From contig JAQNBH010000012.1 in assembly GCA_028752905.1 (NCBI GenBank), positions 23,221,112 through 23,285,111 on the forward strand: DNA of 64,000 bases. Reading direction: 5' to 3'. The stretch comes from Cladorhizidae sp. MBARI D1340-BT2. Lineage: Eukaryota > Porifera > Demospongiae > Poecilosclerida > Cladorhizidae. The notes under the pieces are model-generated. The model was not told where the DNA came from and did not search any database. It worked only from the letters and a program-made list of their open reading frames with translations. Within the stretch, counting starts at the first letter, position 1. The number at the start of each line of letters is the position of its first letter. Positions 46,384 to 57,919 of this stretch are shown here, piece after piece. A program made the translations under genes and the position numbers.

Positions 46384-48096
46384 ACAAGGTATATAGCTCC
46401 AGGAATTTTTTAAATTTTTTATGCCATACAGAAATTAAAATCAAGGCCATTGATTTATATTATATCTTATATTTTTTGGAATCATATTTGCATTTGTCGA
46501 AAGGTGTCAGTAATAGTCATAATTTAGATATCATTTTCAACAAAAAGAATCAAGTTCTCAACTCTTGAGATGTCGTGGATCGAAGCAATAATGTTGAAGC
46601 TTCTCTCATAGGATGCTGTGGTCACAGGAAGTGTGACAAACAAACGATAAAGTTCCATTGTGCAGATCAGTCTGATGCAAAACTTGTAATACATACAGAA
46701 CTGTTTTTGCAATTTTGAAGAAGGTCGCTCCTCAGGGAAAACTCTGTTTTCAGAGCTGATGATTAGACAATGACAATGATTTGTGGGCAACACTAATGAC
46801 AATAAGTAGACAGTTCAGCATCTCCAGTTATTGTCGTTTGTCCCTTGTCCCTTTACACTAAATTGTCCCTTTGCACTAAAAATAAAATAATCTGGACTCG
46901 AGCTATTATTATATATAAAATATTAAAAAAAAATAATAATAATAATAATAACGCGAATAATTAAACGCGCACTGATTTACGCGGGTTAGGTGAGAAATGG
47001 GCTCTCTACTACACTATTCACTAGGTCTCTACGAGTCTACGACACAAGCACATTTACTAGCTGCCAGCTCAAAGCTACAATTTGCAATAGCAATGCAGCA
47101 GCACTCGACTCAATCTTATTCTCGTGATAGTGGTTGATCTCACAAACGGCGTCCAAAATTATTGACCTCGGCATCAAATTCCGTGTGACTGATTTGTGTG
47201 TGAATGATAGAGCTTAGCTAGCTGGCTGGTAAAGCTGTGTTGGTTGGGGGGGGGGGGGCGGACGCCCCCTCCGCCCCCCCCTTAGTAACGCCGGTGACAG
47301 TATTTACATATCCAGCATAACGATATCCAAAGAAATTAGTGTAGGTGTTTCCATCTCTGTCCACTGCTCGCATACTGATAGGTAGTTTTTTATAGGCTTC
47401 TCTGTACATTCTAAGTGTGATTAAGGTGTCTCCGTTCATAGGTGTACCTGCAAAGTACGGTGTCTTCCAAGCTTCTGATCCATAAATCATGCGAGGCTTC
47501 ATTGCTTTTATAGAAGATGCATTCTTACGGAGAACCTGTGCTTCTGTAAGCTTCATTACAGATTCATCTCCAAACACGACAAATGATTGAGGATTGGAAG
47601 AGATCAACTGTGACTTGGTGTCTGATATGTTGTAATCGTAATAGCTTATCATTGTTTTCAGCATGACTTTATGATCGACATTAGTTTTCAAGCTGTAGGA
47701 CTGAGAAAGGTCGATAGTCGTAGAGAGGACGGATTTAGCTGGAACCAGTATGAACTCCTTTGATGTTGGAGGTGTTCGTTGGTAGAGCAGACAATCATAG
47801 TGTACTGGATTTCCATTCTGAGTAATTTCGAAAGCATGTGCAGCCAGCTCATCGAGTGGTGTGTTTCTCGTCAAAAGGTAGTAGTCTCGATCATTGGTAT
47901 TGGTAATGACGACTTTGCATGTAATGTCCTCTCCCACTTCGTATCGAGGAGAAGTATAAATTGTTGCCATAAATGGCTCACAGCTGACACTGCTAACAGC
48001 GATAATGGTTAGAATCACAGGAAGCCACATTTTTCTAAAAGTTTTATGTGATGAATCTTTGATTTTGCATCTGCCAATCCTCTCTCCCTCTCACTC

Positions 48097-48104
48097 TTTA
48101 TATA
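48097..48104 (-). promoter_or_regulatory. TATA box of split M35 gene
   Basis: Minus-strand TATATAAA, 67 bp before the ATG at 48030. Confidence 0.65.
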
Positions 48105-50081
48105 TACTAACTGGTGATGTATGCCTAATATTTCACTAAGCAGTTGTAAAGTTGATATGACCATGTATGGCAATAGCTCTGACTGACATAATACACAGCC
48201 AGCTAAGGTGTCCGGTGTTTGAACAAACATGGTAGAAAATAAGCTCGTCACATTATCTGATGAGCTGTCACAAGTGCCACATGTGAGTAGAGTAGAGAGC
48301 ATGCACATGCACATGTGTACGCACTGCTAGCAATTTAATTATGAGCCATCATGGCTGTGGTTTGCTGTCAGGTGCGAGATGGAGTTGAATAGTGTGATAT
48401 AATCTAAGAGAATTAATAAGAAAAAACACTTTTATCATCATTTCTTGCATCCATTTTGATGCTCTTGCTTACAGCCAGAATCCAATGTGATTTTTGTAAG
48501 GGTTTTCCCTTAGCATTTGGTGCATGAAAAGCCTGTAAAGTGTATATGTGTTTGTGTGTGTGCTTGAGTGCATGCATGCATTAATGTGTGTGCATGCATC
48601 TGCCTTAGCTTAGCCCCATAAATACCCCAAAACTATCATCACAGGACCGGTCTTGTGAAAGTTCCACAAAACCCTTTCCTATGAGCAAGACCAGCAGTCC
48701 CCACTGATGACAATATCTGAAGATGAAGAGTGAGTTTGAAGCTGTGCAATGAGAGACAGAATTAACATTAATCATTATCATCTACAAATTCAAATGAAGT
48801 GTTAGTCAAATATGGCTATAATTTACTAGTGTAATTGTGAGCTATCATTTACTAGTGTAATTGTCTAACACTTAGTCTTGAGTTTCCTATACTATCACTT
48901 GCTACAGCAGCTGTGCAGTGTGCCTGCAATATTTTATTGCCAAATATGTTAAGGTCAAATTTTCATCTTTACCTGAAAATAATTCTTAATTTGAACTTGT
49001 AAACTATTTTATCCTGAAATATGTGACTTCTCTAAAATCTGTCTCTCATTGCAGGTTCAGACTCACTCTTGACTGCTGGTCTTTCACTATCAATGGTTTT
49101 CACAACACCTCATGCCATGTGCTGACAGTTTTGAGGTATATATTTCTAGGGATGCTAGACCCACGGCTATTTCTAGGTTAAGGATAACGCTGATGCATGC
49201 TTGCACACAAACACACATAAAACACACACAAATACACACATATTCACACACACAGACACACACACACACACACACATGCACACAATTATGCACACACACA
49301 CATCACACATGCATACACACAAATATGCACACACACACCACACATGTACACACAAATTATTTTTACGAACACAATACACACATACAGATGCACCCAAACA
49401 TGCACACACACACACATGCATACAAAATTATGCACACACCACACACACACCACACACACGTTCACACACACACATGCACATGCACACACATACACACACA
49501 GCTTCAGACACACTTACATGAAATCAAACTCACACACAGCATACACATGCACACAAACCACACGCACGCACCCACCCACCCACACACACAAACACACACA
49601 TACACTAGTACAGGCTTTGTATGCAACATTGGCAATGGATAACAATCACTGGATTCTGGCTGTATGCAAGAACACCAAAATAGGTGCGCAACAAATGACA
49701 ATTTAAAAATGTTCTTTTCTTCTCAATTTATATCACACTATTCATCTCCAACTTGCACCTGACAGCAAACCACAGCCATGATGGCTCATAATTTAAGTGC
49801 TTGCAGTGCATACACATGTGCATGTGCATGCTCTTTATTCTACTCACATGTGGCACTTGTGACAGCTCATCTGAGAATGTGACGAGCTTATTTTCTACCA
49901 TGTTTGTTCAAACACTGAACACCTTAGCTGCTGCATATTATGTCAGTCCGAGCTATTGCCATACATGGTCATATCAATTTTACAACTGCTTAGTGAATAT
50001 TAGGCATATATCACCAGTTATAAAGAGTGAGAGTGAGAGAGGATTGTAAGATGTGATTCATCAGGTAAAACGCCATGAAAA
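48105..50081. promoter_or_regulatory. Spacer between head-to-head M35 copies
   Basis: About 2 kb between the ATGs of the minus copy (48030) and the plus copy (50082). It holds the M35 upstream block at both ends, a CA tract (49199-49607) and a middle part (48340-49190) matched at 58130-58960. Two pieces near 48640-48725 and 49055-49090 are conserved between spacers. The plus gene has TATAAAG at 50019-50025. A shared control region is possible but unproven. Confidence 0.5.
49199..49607. repeat. (CA)n-rich microsatellite
   Basis: Longest CA tract in the window, imperfect. Frames through it are artefacts. Confidence 0.9.
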
Positions 50082-51145
50082 ATGAGGTTTTCTCTGATTC
50101 TATTCATTATCTCTGTTAGCAGCATCAGCTGCAAGCCTTTTATGGCAACAATTTTTACTTCTGTTTGATATGAAGTGGGGGAGGACATTACATGCAAAGT
50201 TGTGATCACCAGCACTGAGGATCGAGACTGCTACCTTCTGACGAGAAACACACCACTCAATGAGCTGGTTTCACACACATTCAAATTTACTCAGAATGGA
50301 AATCCAGTGCTCTATGATGGTCTTCTTTACCAACAAAAACCTCCAGTCAAAGGAGTTCGTACTGTTTCCAGCTAAATCCTCCCTCTCTGTGACAATCGAC
50401 CTTTCTCAGCCCTACAACTTGAAAACTAATATTGTTCAAAAAGTCATGCTGAAAACCATGATAAGTTATTACGAGTACAACATATCAGACACCAAGTCCC
50501 AGTCTATATCTTCCAATCCACAATCATTTGTTGTGTTTGGAGATGAATCTGTAATGAAGCTTACAGAAACAGAAGTTCCCCATAAAAATGCATCTTCTAT
50601 AAAAAAACAATGAAACCACACATGATTTATGGATCAGAAACTTACAAGATCCCGTACTTTGCAGGCACACCTTTGAACAGAGACAACTTAACCACGCTCA
50701 GAATGTACAGAGAAGTCTATAAAAAAACTACCTATCAGTATGCGAGTGGTGGACAGAGATGCAAACATCTATACTAATTTCTTTGGATATCATAATGTTG
50801 GATATGTGAACAGTGTAAAAGGTACCTATTTTATTATCAAACTAGCTGTGGAGAGAAAAACATTCACTTTCTACTTTGATGGAGATATCATTCTGGAATC
50901 ATTGCTTACACATTCCATGGAAGCACTACACTATATTTTGTTTTCACTCTACCGCTCTGCTCCTGACACATGAGGCGACGATACTAAACTAGGAACTATT
51001 ATTCACGAGTTGCCGCACGCAGTGGCATTTACTGAGTATATTGCCTACAACCTAAGCAAGTGTAAGGCGTGGCACAATCTCAACACGAGCTGCAATATGC
51101 AATGCTGACAACTACAACTATTTTTCTGAATCCTTATCTCGGTAA
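50082..51145 (+). pseudogene. M35 pseudogene with codon-29 stop
   Basis: Full-length but broken. It has signal peptide MRFSLILFIISVSSISC, TGA at codon 29 (50166-50168) after IFTSV, then the N-terminal domain in frame to 50340. A small deletion shifts the frame before SKEFVLFPAKSSLSVTIDLS. Another shift falls near 50605 at an A run and a third near 50735. The catalytic half keeps GTIIHELPH, with HExxH intact although Ser is Pro, then TEYIAYN in place of TEDIAYG, so the third zinc ligand Asp is changed to Tyr. It ends NADNYNYFSESLSR and stop. It should be inactive on several grounds. Confidence 0.85.
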
Positions 51146-51429
51146 TCTGATAAGACCATGTGCTTGTTGTTGTGTAGTGTGTGGTTCTATCAATTGTTAT
51201 TGTTTGAAATGTTATGGTAAGGGTGGGTTTGAGGCCGCTAAGGTTTGTCAGATGTTATGATGTTACTCATAATATAATCCGAACAGATTTTAACTGTTTA
51301 CATATTATGTAAAACCTTCCATTACTTCTCAAAAAAGCCTCTACATTGACTGACTCGACTTTAAAGCTTCTGTGTAATATATATGGACTTCCTATGTAAC
51401 TGGTGTATGTGTGTGGGTGGGCAAAGTAC

Positions 51430-51600
51430 TTGTTGAAATAATGGGCATTCCAATATTGAAAAAAGAGGACAACCTTAATGACTCCAGAAGGATTGAAGGG
51501 GACCTGATGATGGTAGAAAAAGGTGTCCCTAAACAAACAAACAAACTAACTAAAGAATATTAACAATGAATATTAACAATAAATAAACAAACAAACAAAT
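51430..51600. repeat. Retroposon-like tail with (AAAC)n
   Basis: The segment GATGATGGTAGAAAAAGGTG before a run of AAAC units resembles the 3' end of a LINE or SINE. The same tail is at about 61180-61290. The 13-bp GAATATTAACAAT is tandemly doubled at about 51553-51580. The 400 bp after it (51601-51985) holds nothing recognised. Confidence 0.5.
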
Positions 51601-51989
51601 AAATGAGATAAAATGGGCAAGCACAAATATAGTCATAAAAGACACTGTACAATATGTGCTAGTAGGCAGCCAAAGTAGTACTGATAATCAATGTCGTATG
51701 TAAGAGTGGGGTAAACGGGTGGAGGGGAGGAAGGCAGAGGGTAGAAAGGGAGGGGGTAGCGGAATTCAACTCATTGTGCTAAACTGTCTGTTTGTACATG
51801 TTACAAAGTCGTCATTGAACTATGTAGGGTACCATTTTTCTCCAAAAAAAGTCGTAACATTTTACTGCTATTTCACTGCTGGAACAGTTTAAATTCTTCA
51901 AGCCCTAGCAATGAAGCTGGCCAGATGTGGCCAATAAGCACTTAGCTAGCTATATTAAATTCTAACAAAAATCGACTACACATCAGCCA

Positions 51990-52230
51990 ACATGCTTGGG
52001 GCTTTTGCAGGTGATAGTGAAATAACAACTGGATCCAAGATGCACCAGCTAGCAAGTGTCAAATAGAAAGGCACATGAGGTTCACATGATCCATGAATAA
52101 CAACTTTTTTCACTTGGTTCTTGAATATGCCGAACATGCAGATCAAACAGTAGGGGGAGAGACTGGTTCTGGTGATGTGGATGTTCCATTTTGCCAGTGT
52201 AGAAAGATCATTAATCAAGTTAGATATATA
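51990..52230 (-). mobile_element. DUF7869 transposon remnant
   Basis: A minus-strand frame (52218-51976) with MFGIFKNQVKKVVIHGSC and PFYLTLASWCIL, matching the N-terminal frame of the gene at 39520-40535. The rest of the gene is deleted. The upstream sequence to 52430 also matches 40560-40800. Confidence 0.65.
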
Positions 52231-52429
52231 GCTAGGTAGCGATATTACAAGAAGTTTGCAAAAAAATTCTTGGCTTTAGTTAAATCATGTGTTGCATTGC
52301 TAGATTACATTACTAGACTTAGCCTAGATGCTACCCAAAGATGTAGTTTGTTTTTGATGATGTCATAATGATGATGTGTTCCCAATACTGTTACGCGCTC
52401 TCAATTTAGCTTCTCATCCGCGTCACTAA

Positions 52430-53368
52430 AAAATATTGAAACAAGGAATCCTTTACGATTTTGAGGACCTAAATATGACTAGGACAAGAAATCTCGCAGA
52501 TTCTAGTTACAGGCGGCACTCTTGACTCGCCTGTAGATAACTCTAGCGTGGGAGAAGAGAGTGACTTATTTTCTTATATACTTGGGTTGGCCTTTTTGTG
52601 AATGTGGAGCCATGGAAAAGATGACCACAACAGTCATAACTCTTGGAATGGGAGTGGAAGAGCTTAGCTCTATAGCAGAAAGTGGTGGATTTGTTTCCGA
52701 CGAGGAAGTGATAAGACAAGAAGACGTCTTAGGTTTGTGAATGGGATCTAACTGTAGTATTAGCCTGTTAGTTTTCTACATGCAATGGCTATTTTTAAGT
52801 ACACTGGTAATGCCTTGGCTAGCTAGCTTGAGTATATCCTGGGACTTAAATTTATTTGATAGATGCTGCTTTTGGAGAACTAATCGCTCTTTTCTCCTTT
52901 TCCTCCATCTCTGAAAACTTAATTATATAATATAAATGTTGTATTGTGGACATTATTATACATGCTTCCCTTGTCTCCAATACCTTAGCTGCTTATAGCC
53001 AAAAAAACAATGATTGCCGACTGTTAGCTTATATGCAAAAAGAACTATGTTGATAATCATAGTTTGTGGTCAGTGTGGGTTCACAAAAATGTTATCACTG
53101 TATCATTATATGGTTGCTTGCTAGGGACTTAAAGTAAATTTCTGACTTAGTATTAATCATTAACTGGAGCTGCTTCGATTTTGTATTTTTATCACTCCCA
53201 ACATGGAGAGGGTAAGACCAGGAGCTGGCTTATATTAGCTGTCAGTCATGAGAGCAGTACTAAACCCTTCCAGTGGATAACAGTGTCATAAATTTCAACC
53301 ATAAGCAATATACATAAGCAATGGATAATGGATATCAGTCAATTTCGTATCATAAATGCATGGGTCAT
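52430..53368 (+). repeat. Unclassified module, 10-kb unit
   Basis: Shortened, inverted relative of 20859-22475. It begins with an MTRTRNL-like start and has GAMEKMTTTVITLGMGVEEL at about 52610. It ends at TTAA 53369-53372. Confidence 0.55.
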
Positions 53369-53759
53369 TTAACCCTTTCACCGCCAACTTTAGCCAACAC
53401 ATAAATTTTATTAAATATTTTAAATATTTTTTATTTTCATACCTTTTTTGGTAACCAAAACAAAGCATATTATTTGATTGCAAATTGAAAGAGCTATAAC
53501 TTGGTATATGAATCAGCTCTATTGAACCAGGGAAACAAAAGTTACGCATCTCTATGTCAAAAAAAGTCGGAGATCCATCCACGAGCGACTTTTTTCCCTC
53601 TACTCCGTAGGATTTTGATAGATAGCGAGTCTGCAGTAGATGGCTTTGCAGCTTTCCACCGAAGAAGAGCCTCCAGAAGCTATCGGGACGGTCACAGTGA
53701 AGTAAAGTATATATTTTTGTTGCCGTGACCAGTCTGGAATTTTTCTTTGATACCGTTTA

Positions 53760-56211
53760 GAGCAGGCCAAGGGTAAATTTACCCCCTGGGGATAAAAAAA
53801 TGACATGGCATGGGGTAAATAATTCTACCTGATAATTGAATAAGGAAAGGGAATATAAGGCTTATAGACCTCTAAGCAGGTTGGTATATATAACTTACCT
53901 GAGGTTACTTATTATTCACACTATTGCCTTTGGTCTGCTATTCAGCATAATGTCCCTTCACTGGCATATCGATTCATGAAAAACTCATTACAAACCAAAA
54001 TTTATATTTACTATAGCTAGCTCATTATAGCTCAGAGAAAATAGCTAGTTTAAGCTAGCTCACAATAGCTAGCTGCTGGAGATCAGAGAACAGCCAAGGT
54101 ATATATATAACATAATGAACTATGTCTATTCAACTAATATACTATATACCTTTGACCTTGGTATCAGGTATATAGTATATTAGTTGAATAGACCTAGTAG
54201 CCATAGTTTATATATTACATAATTATTTCTTTTCAGATATTGCCATGTCCAAGAAACATACATACACCTGGATTCATATGTACAATATGGATTTGACTTC
54301 ATTGTTGTGGATGGTGTCTCATTGTCTGCTGTGCTCAAAAGTTCTTGGAAATGGGTCACTGAAACCTTCACTACTACAGCATCTGGAAGCTACACATCCT
54401 GCCCATGCATCTAATGACCATGCTAAATTTGAGGTAAAGAGAGCTAGGTTTAGGGCTCCCTACACTTGGCTTCGTATCTAAGAAGAAACCAATGCTTGCA
54501 GCTTGCTATCATGTAGCGCAGTGAATAGCAAAGGCAATGAAACCTCTGACATTGCCGAGAAGCTGATTATACCTTGTGCCTTAGACATGGTTGAACATGT
54601 ATGTGGGAAAGAAGCAAAACCGAAGATTTAAGACATTCCCCCACAATTCATCGACGTATTATTGAAATGTCTCAAGATATTTGTCAACATGTTATTGAGC
54701 AGATCAAATCTAGCCCAGCAAAAATTTCTTTGCAACTTGATGAATCCTGTGATGTTGCAAATTTGTCACAACTTCTTGTTTTTGCCTGTTACATATATAT
54801 GTGGAAAAGAACTGAAGAATGAATTTCTCTTCTGTGAACATCTCCAACAAACCACAAAGGCTACTAGAAAACACAAGACTTCTTTGAAAGGAACAATCTC
54901 ACATGAGACATTGTTGGTTCAATCTGTACTGATGGAGCCCCAGCCATGATGGGAGTGAGATCAGGCTTCACTTGCACTTGTGAAGCAAAAGGCACCCAAT
55001 GTGATAATAACACATTGTATTCTTTGCAAACATGCATTGGCTGAATCTGAAAATGGTTTTTCATAAAGTTGTCGAGGCTGTTAATTTTATTCATGCCCGA
55101 GCACTGAATCACCGTTTGTTCAAAGCTTTTTGTGATGAGATGGGTTCTGAGCATTCAACTCTTTTGCTTCATACTGAAATGAGGTGGCTTCCATGTGGAC
55201 TTATTCCTAATCGCGTGTTTGAGCTCCGTACTGAGGTAGAGATTTTTCTTCATGACCGGGATTCAAAGCTGTGTGAAAATTTTGCTGATCCCAAGTTCAT
55301 TGCCTGTTTAGGGAATATAATATATACCTCTCAGATATATTTACCCATCTTAACCAAGTCAACAAACAACTCCAGGGAACATCAGTAACCATTGTTGAAG
55401 CAAGTGAAAAGATAACAGCATTGCAGGCAAAGCTGGACGAAGAGTTCATCAAAGTAACTTGGCAACCTTGGATGAGGTCATTCATGGAAGACCAAGTGTG
55501 TTACCTGAGATAAATGAAGACATCACAGATCATTTGAAAATCTTGAAGGAAAACTTCACTGGCTACTTTTCAAAAGACATGATTCCTACAGAGAGATGGA
55601 TAATAAGACCTTTTACTACTGAACTGTCAGAAACGAAAGATGACGACCCAGCAAAAGATGAGCTGATTGATCTTCAATCCTCTGCTAATCTTAGAGAAGA
55701 ATTTGAAAAGGTTGGTGTTGATTTTTGGATAAAACTCACAGATTCATTCCCACTTCTTACTCAGCGTGACTTCCAAGTGTTTCTTCCTTTTGTCACTAAT
55801 ATACTTATGTGAATCAGGGTTCTAAAAGTTAGTAGCAATGAAGACAAATGCCAGGAATCGCATGAAAATTGATGACGATATGAGAGTAGCGTTGTCATCA
55901 ACAGCTCCTCGAATAAATATAAACTGGTTGATTCAATGAATCAGCAGTGTTCCCACTGATAATGTTTCTGGTTTTCTGTTTGATTTTATTTTTTTGTGAT
56001 ACGAATGGACTATATAATTTCTTTCTTTATCAAAATATATTACTATATTTTATGCAAAACCTAGATAATAAATGTGTTTCTTACTTTTCTGTGCCTTTAT
56101 GATGGCTATGCATTTTTTGTATGGGAGTAAGGGGGTAAATGTTGAAATACATCTGGCTGAAATACATCTGGCTGAGGGGGTAAATGATGGAGGAACGGTT
56201 GAGAATCCCTG
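53760..56211 (+). pseudogene. ZBED5-like hAT transposase pseudogene, fullest copy
   Basis: After an acceptor-like TTTCAG (54230s), a BED-finger region is readable in two frames (VQYGFDFIVVDGVSL, then LCSKVLGNGSLKPS with LEATHPAHASND). Next come MSQDICQHVIEQIKSSPAKI, SLQLDESCDVANLSQLLVF (Asp region), a stop-broken TDGAPAMMGVRSGF segment, MHWLNLKMVFHKVVEAVNFI, TEMRWLPCGLIPNRVFELRT (55032-55388), ATLDEVIHGRPSVLPEIN to DFWIKLTDSFPLLTQ (55459-55812) and MKIDDDMRVALSSTAPRI (about 55865). The terminus GAGAATCCCTG ends at 56211. At least five frame breaks are present, so it is inactive, but the domain order is complete. Confidence 0.8.
54125..54192. repeat. Perfect 27-bp inverted repeat, 14-bp loop
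   Basis: The arms at 54125-54151 and 54166-54192 are exact reverse complements (starting TCTATTCAACTAATATACTA). They could form a strong AT-rich hairpin, or be the ends of a tiny palindromic element, just upstream of the BED-finger region of the hAT. Confidence 0.9.
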
Positions 56212-56327
56212 GTTTAGAGATATCCTTCGCGCACCCCCTGGTAAAAAAATTTAATCTGTATCTCGTTCCCGTACACGTGTGATGTCGAGTTCGCGCCTGT
56301 AGGCGCTTATGGCGGTGAGAGTGTTAA

Positions 56328-56771
56328 AGAGCGAACAGAAGATCATGTTCGGCCACCTACTTAAAGCAAATTGATGCTTAGATTTGCAGGTACTATATCT
56401 TGAGTGGTAGATAATAGTAGCAGCAATAGACCTGAATTTCTAATGCTCATTATTTCAACAAGGTCTTTGCCCACCCACAGTGACACACACTTATACCAGC
56501 TTAGTTATAAAGTAGTCCATATACTATATTGCACAGATATTTATAGTCAAATCAGTCAAAAGATTCTTGTAGAAGTTGAGGAGTAGTGGAAGGTTTTAGA
56601 AAATATGCAATTCATTAAAATGAAACACTGATCCGATTATAATACATGTAACATCCAACAATCCTTAGCGGCATCAACACCCCCAAACATATATATATAC
56701 AATGCTCTCACATTTCAATGTTGATTAGAATATATACTGGTAAACATCACAGAACAACAGCAATAGCACAT
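56328..56771 (-). repeat. M35 3' flank
   Basis: Non-coding flank shared with 28731-29137 and 34497-34909 (inverted), 1-122, and 41724-42095 plus 43285-43385. Confidence 0.7.
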
Positions 56772-57845
56772 TTACTGAGATAAGGATTCAGAGAAACAGT
56801 TGTAGTTGTCAGCATTGCGTATTGCCAGATCGGGTCGAGATCTGGCTAATGCCTGACAATTGGTTAAGCCGTAGGCAATATCTTCAGTGAATGCTACCGC
56901 ATGCGACAATTCGTGAATAATAGTTCCTACTTTAGTAAAGGGGCCTCGTATGTCTGCAGCATAGCGGTAGAGTGAACACAAATATATTGTGGTGCTTCCG
57001 TGGAATGTGTAAGCAACGATTCCAGAATCTTTTGCACAGTGTTCTCCATCAAAGTAGAAAGTGAATGTTTTTCTCTCCATAGCTAGCTTGATATTGAAGT
57101 AGGTACCTCGTACAGTATTTACATATCCAGCATAACGATATCCAAAGAAATTAGTGTAGGTGTTTCCATCTCTGTCCACTGCTCGCATACTGATAGGTAG
57201 TTTTTTATAGGCTTCTCTGTACATTCTCAGCGTGATTAAGGTGTCTCCGTTCATAGGTGTACCGGCAAAATATGGTGTCTTCCAAGCTTCTGATCCATAA
57301 ATCATGCGAGGCTTCATTGCTTTTATAGAAGATGCATTCTTACGGAGAACGTGTGCTTCTGTAAGCTTCATTACAGATTCATCTCCAAACACGACAAATG
57401 ATTGAGGATTGGAAGAGATAAACTGTGACTTGGTGTCTGATATGTTGTACTCGTAATAGCTTATCATGGTTTTCAGCATGACTTTATGATCAACATTAGT
57501 TTTCAAGCAGTAGGACTGAGAAAGGTCGATAGTCGTAGAGAGGGAAGATTTAGCTAGAACCAGTATGAACTCATTTGATGTTGGAGGTGTTCGTTGGTAG
57601 AGAAGACCATCATAGTGTACTGGATTTCCATTCTGAGTAATTTCGAAAACGTGTGCAGCCAGCTTATCGAGTGGTGTGTTTCTCGTCAAAAGGTAGTAGT
57701 CTCGATCATTGGTATTGGTGATGACGACTTTGCATGTAATGTCCTCTCCCACTTCGTATCGAGGAGAAGTAAAAATTGTAGCCATAAATGGCTCACAGCT
57801 GACACTGCTAACAGTGATAATGGTTAGAATCACAGGAAGCCACAT
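56772..57845 (-). CDS. M35 (aspzincin) metalloendopeptidase, intact
   Basis: 357 codons, intronless, and the only unbroken full-length copy. Residues 1-17 (MWLPVILTIITVSSVSC) form a signal peptide, so the product is predicted to be secreted. Residues 18-145 are the N-terminal beta-rich domain typical of deuterolysin/LysMEP precursors. The linker has FVVFGDES and PYFAGTPMNGD. The catalytic domain runs from about 195 to 357, with HELSH at 311-315 (His zinc ligands, Glu base), TEDIAYG at 320-326 (Asp322 as expected third ligand; this matches the GTxDxxYG motif except that Gly is Phe) and NADNY at 344-348. Several Cys (270, 290, 330, 350) could form disulfides. The closest known type is peptidyl-Lys metalloendopeptidase. 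Substrate preference is not shown here. The start is supported by a TATA box 67 bp upstream and by conservation in all copies. Confidence 0.88.
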   Translation of the reverse strand: MWLPVILTIITVSSVSCEPFMATIFTSPRYEVGEDITCKVVITNTNDRDYYLLTRNTPLDKLAAHVFEITQNGNPVHYDGLLYQRTPPTSNEFILVLAKSSLSTTIDLSQSYCLKTNVDHKVMLKTMISYYEYNISDTKSQFISSNPQSFVVFGDESVMKLTEAHVLRKNASSIKAMKPRMIYGSEAWKTPYFAGTPMNGDTLITLRMYREAYKKLPISMRAVDRDGNTYTNFFGYRYAGYVNTVRGTYFNIKLAMERKTFTFYFDGEHCAKDSGIVAYTFHGSTTIYLCSLYRYAADIRGPFTKVGTIIHELSHAVAFTEDIAYGLTNCQALARSRPDLAIRNADNYNCFSESLSQ

Positions 57846-57911
57846 TTTTCTAGAAGTTTTATGTGATGAATCTTTGATTTTGCATCTGCCAATCCTCTCT
57901 CCCTCTCACTC

Positions 57912-57919
57912 TTTATATA
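57912..57919 (-). promoter_or_regulatory. TATA box of intact M35 gene
   Basis: Minus-strand TATATAAA, 67 bp upstream of the ATG, followed by the GAGTGAGAGGGAGAGAGG leader. Confidence 0.7.

Larger units (their letters stand above)
43736..47296 (-). mobile_element. Outer hAT element inserted in M35 gene
   Basis: The element lies between two near-identical 10-bp copies of its target. Its right end, read inward, starts CACCGGCGTTACTAAGGGGG. The left end has a weaker CAGGTGTGCACAGCATTACT followed by a G run. The minus strand at 46802-46524 carries the C-terminal dimerisation region of a hAT transposase (LYRLFVTLPVTTASYERSFN). The rest of the transposase is lost or diverged. It contains the second hAT at 43818-46383. 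Confidence 0.7.
43386..48030 (-). pseudogene. M35 gene split by nested hAT elements
   Basis: The 5' half (48030-47307) encodes signal peptide, N-terminal domain and the segment through NFFGYRYAGYVNTV. The 3' half (43735-43386) encodes RGTYFNIKLAMERKTFTFYF, GTIIHELSHAVAF, TEDIAYG and NADNYNCFSESLSQ. Both halves are open and very close to the intact copy at 56772-57845. Between them sits a 3.56-kb transposon (43736-47296) flanked by ACAGTATTCA and ACAGTATTTA, so the gene was probably intact until a recent insertion. Exonic reading into the transposon ends after about 25 foreign codons. A TATA box lies at 48097-48104. Confidence 0.88.
53373..56323. mobile_element. piggyBac-like element, fullest copy
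   Basis: 2951 bp between TTAA 53369-53372 and 56324-56327. The ends are CCCTTTCACCGCCAACTTTA and, inverted, CACTCTCACCGCCATAAGCG. It carries a longer version of the nested hAT (about 53760-56211) than the units at 29-36 kb, which lack about 0.8 kb of it. Confidence 0.78.
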
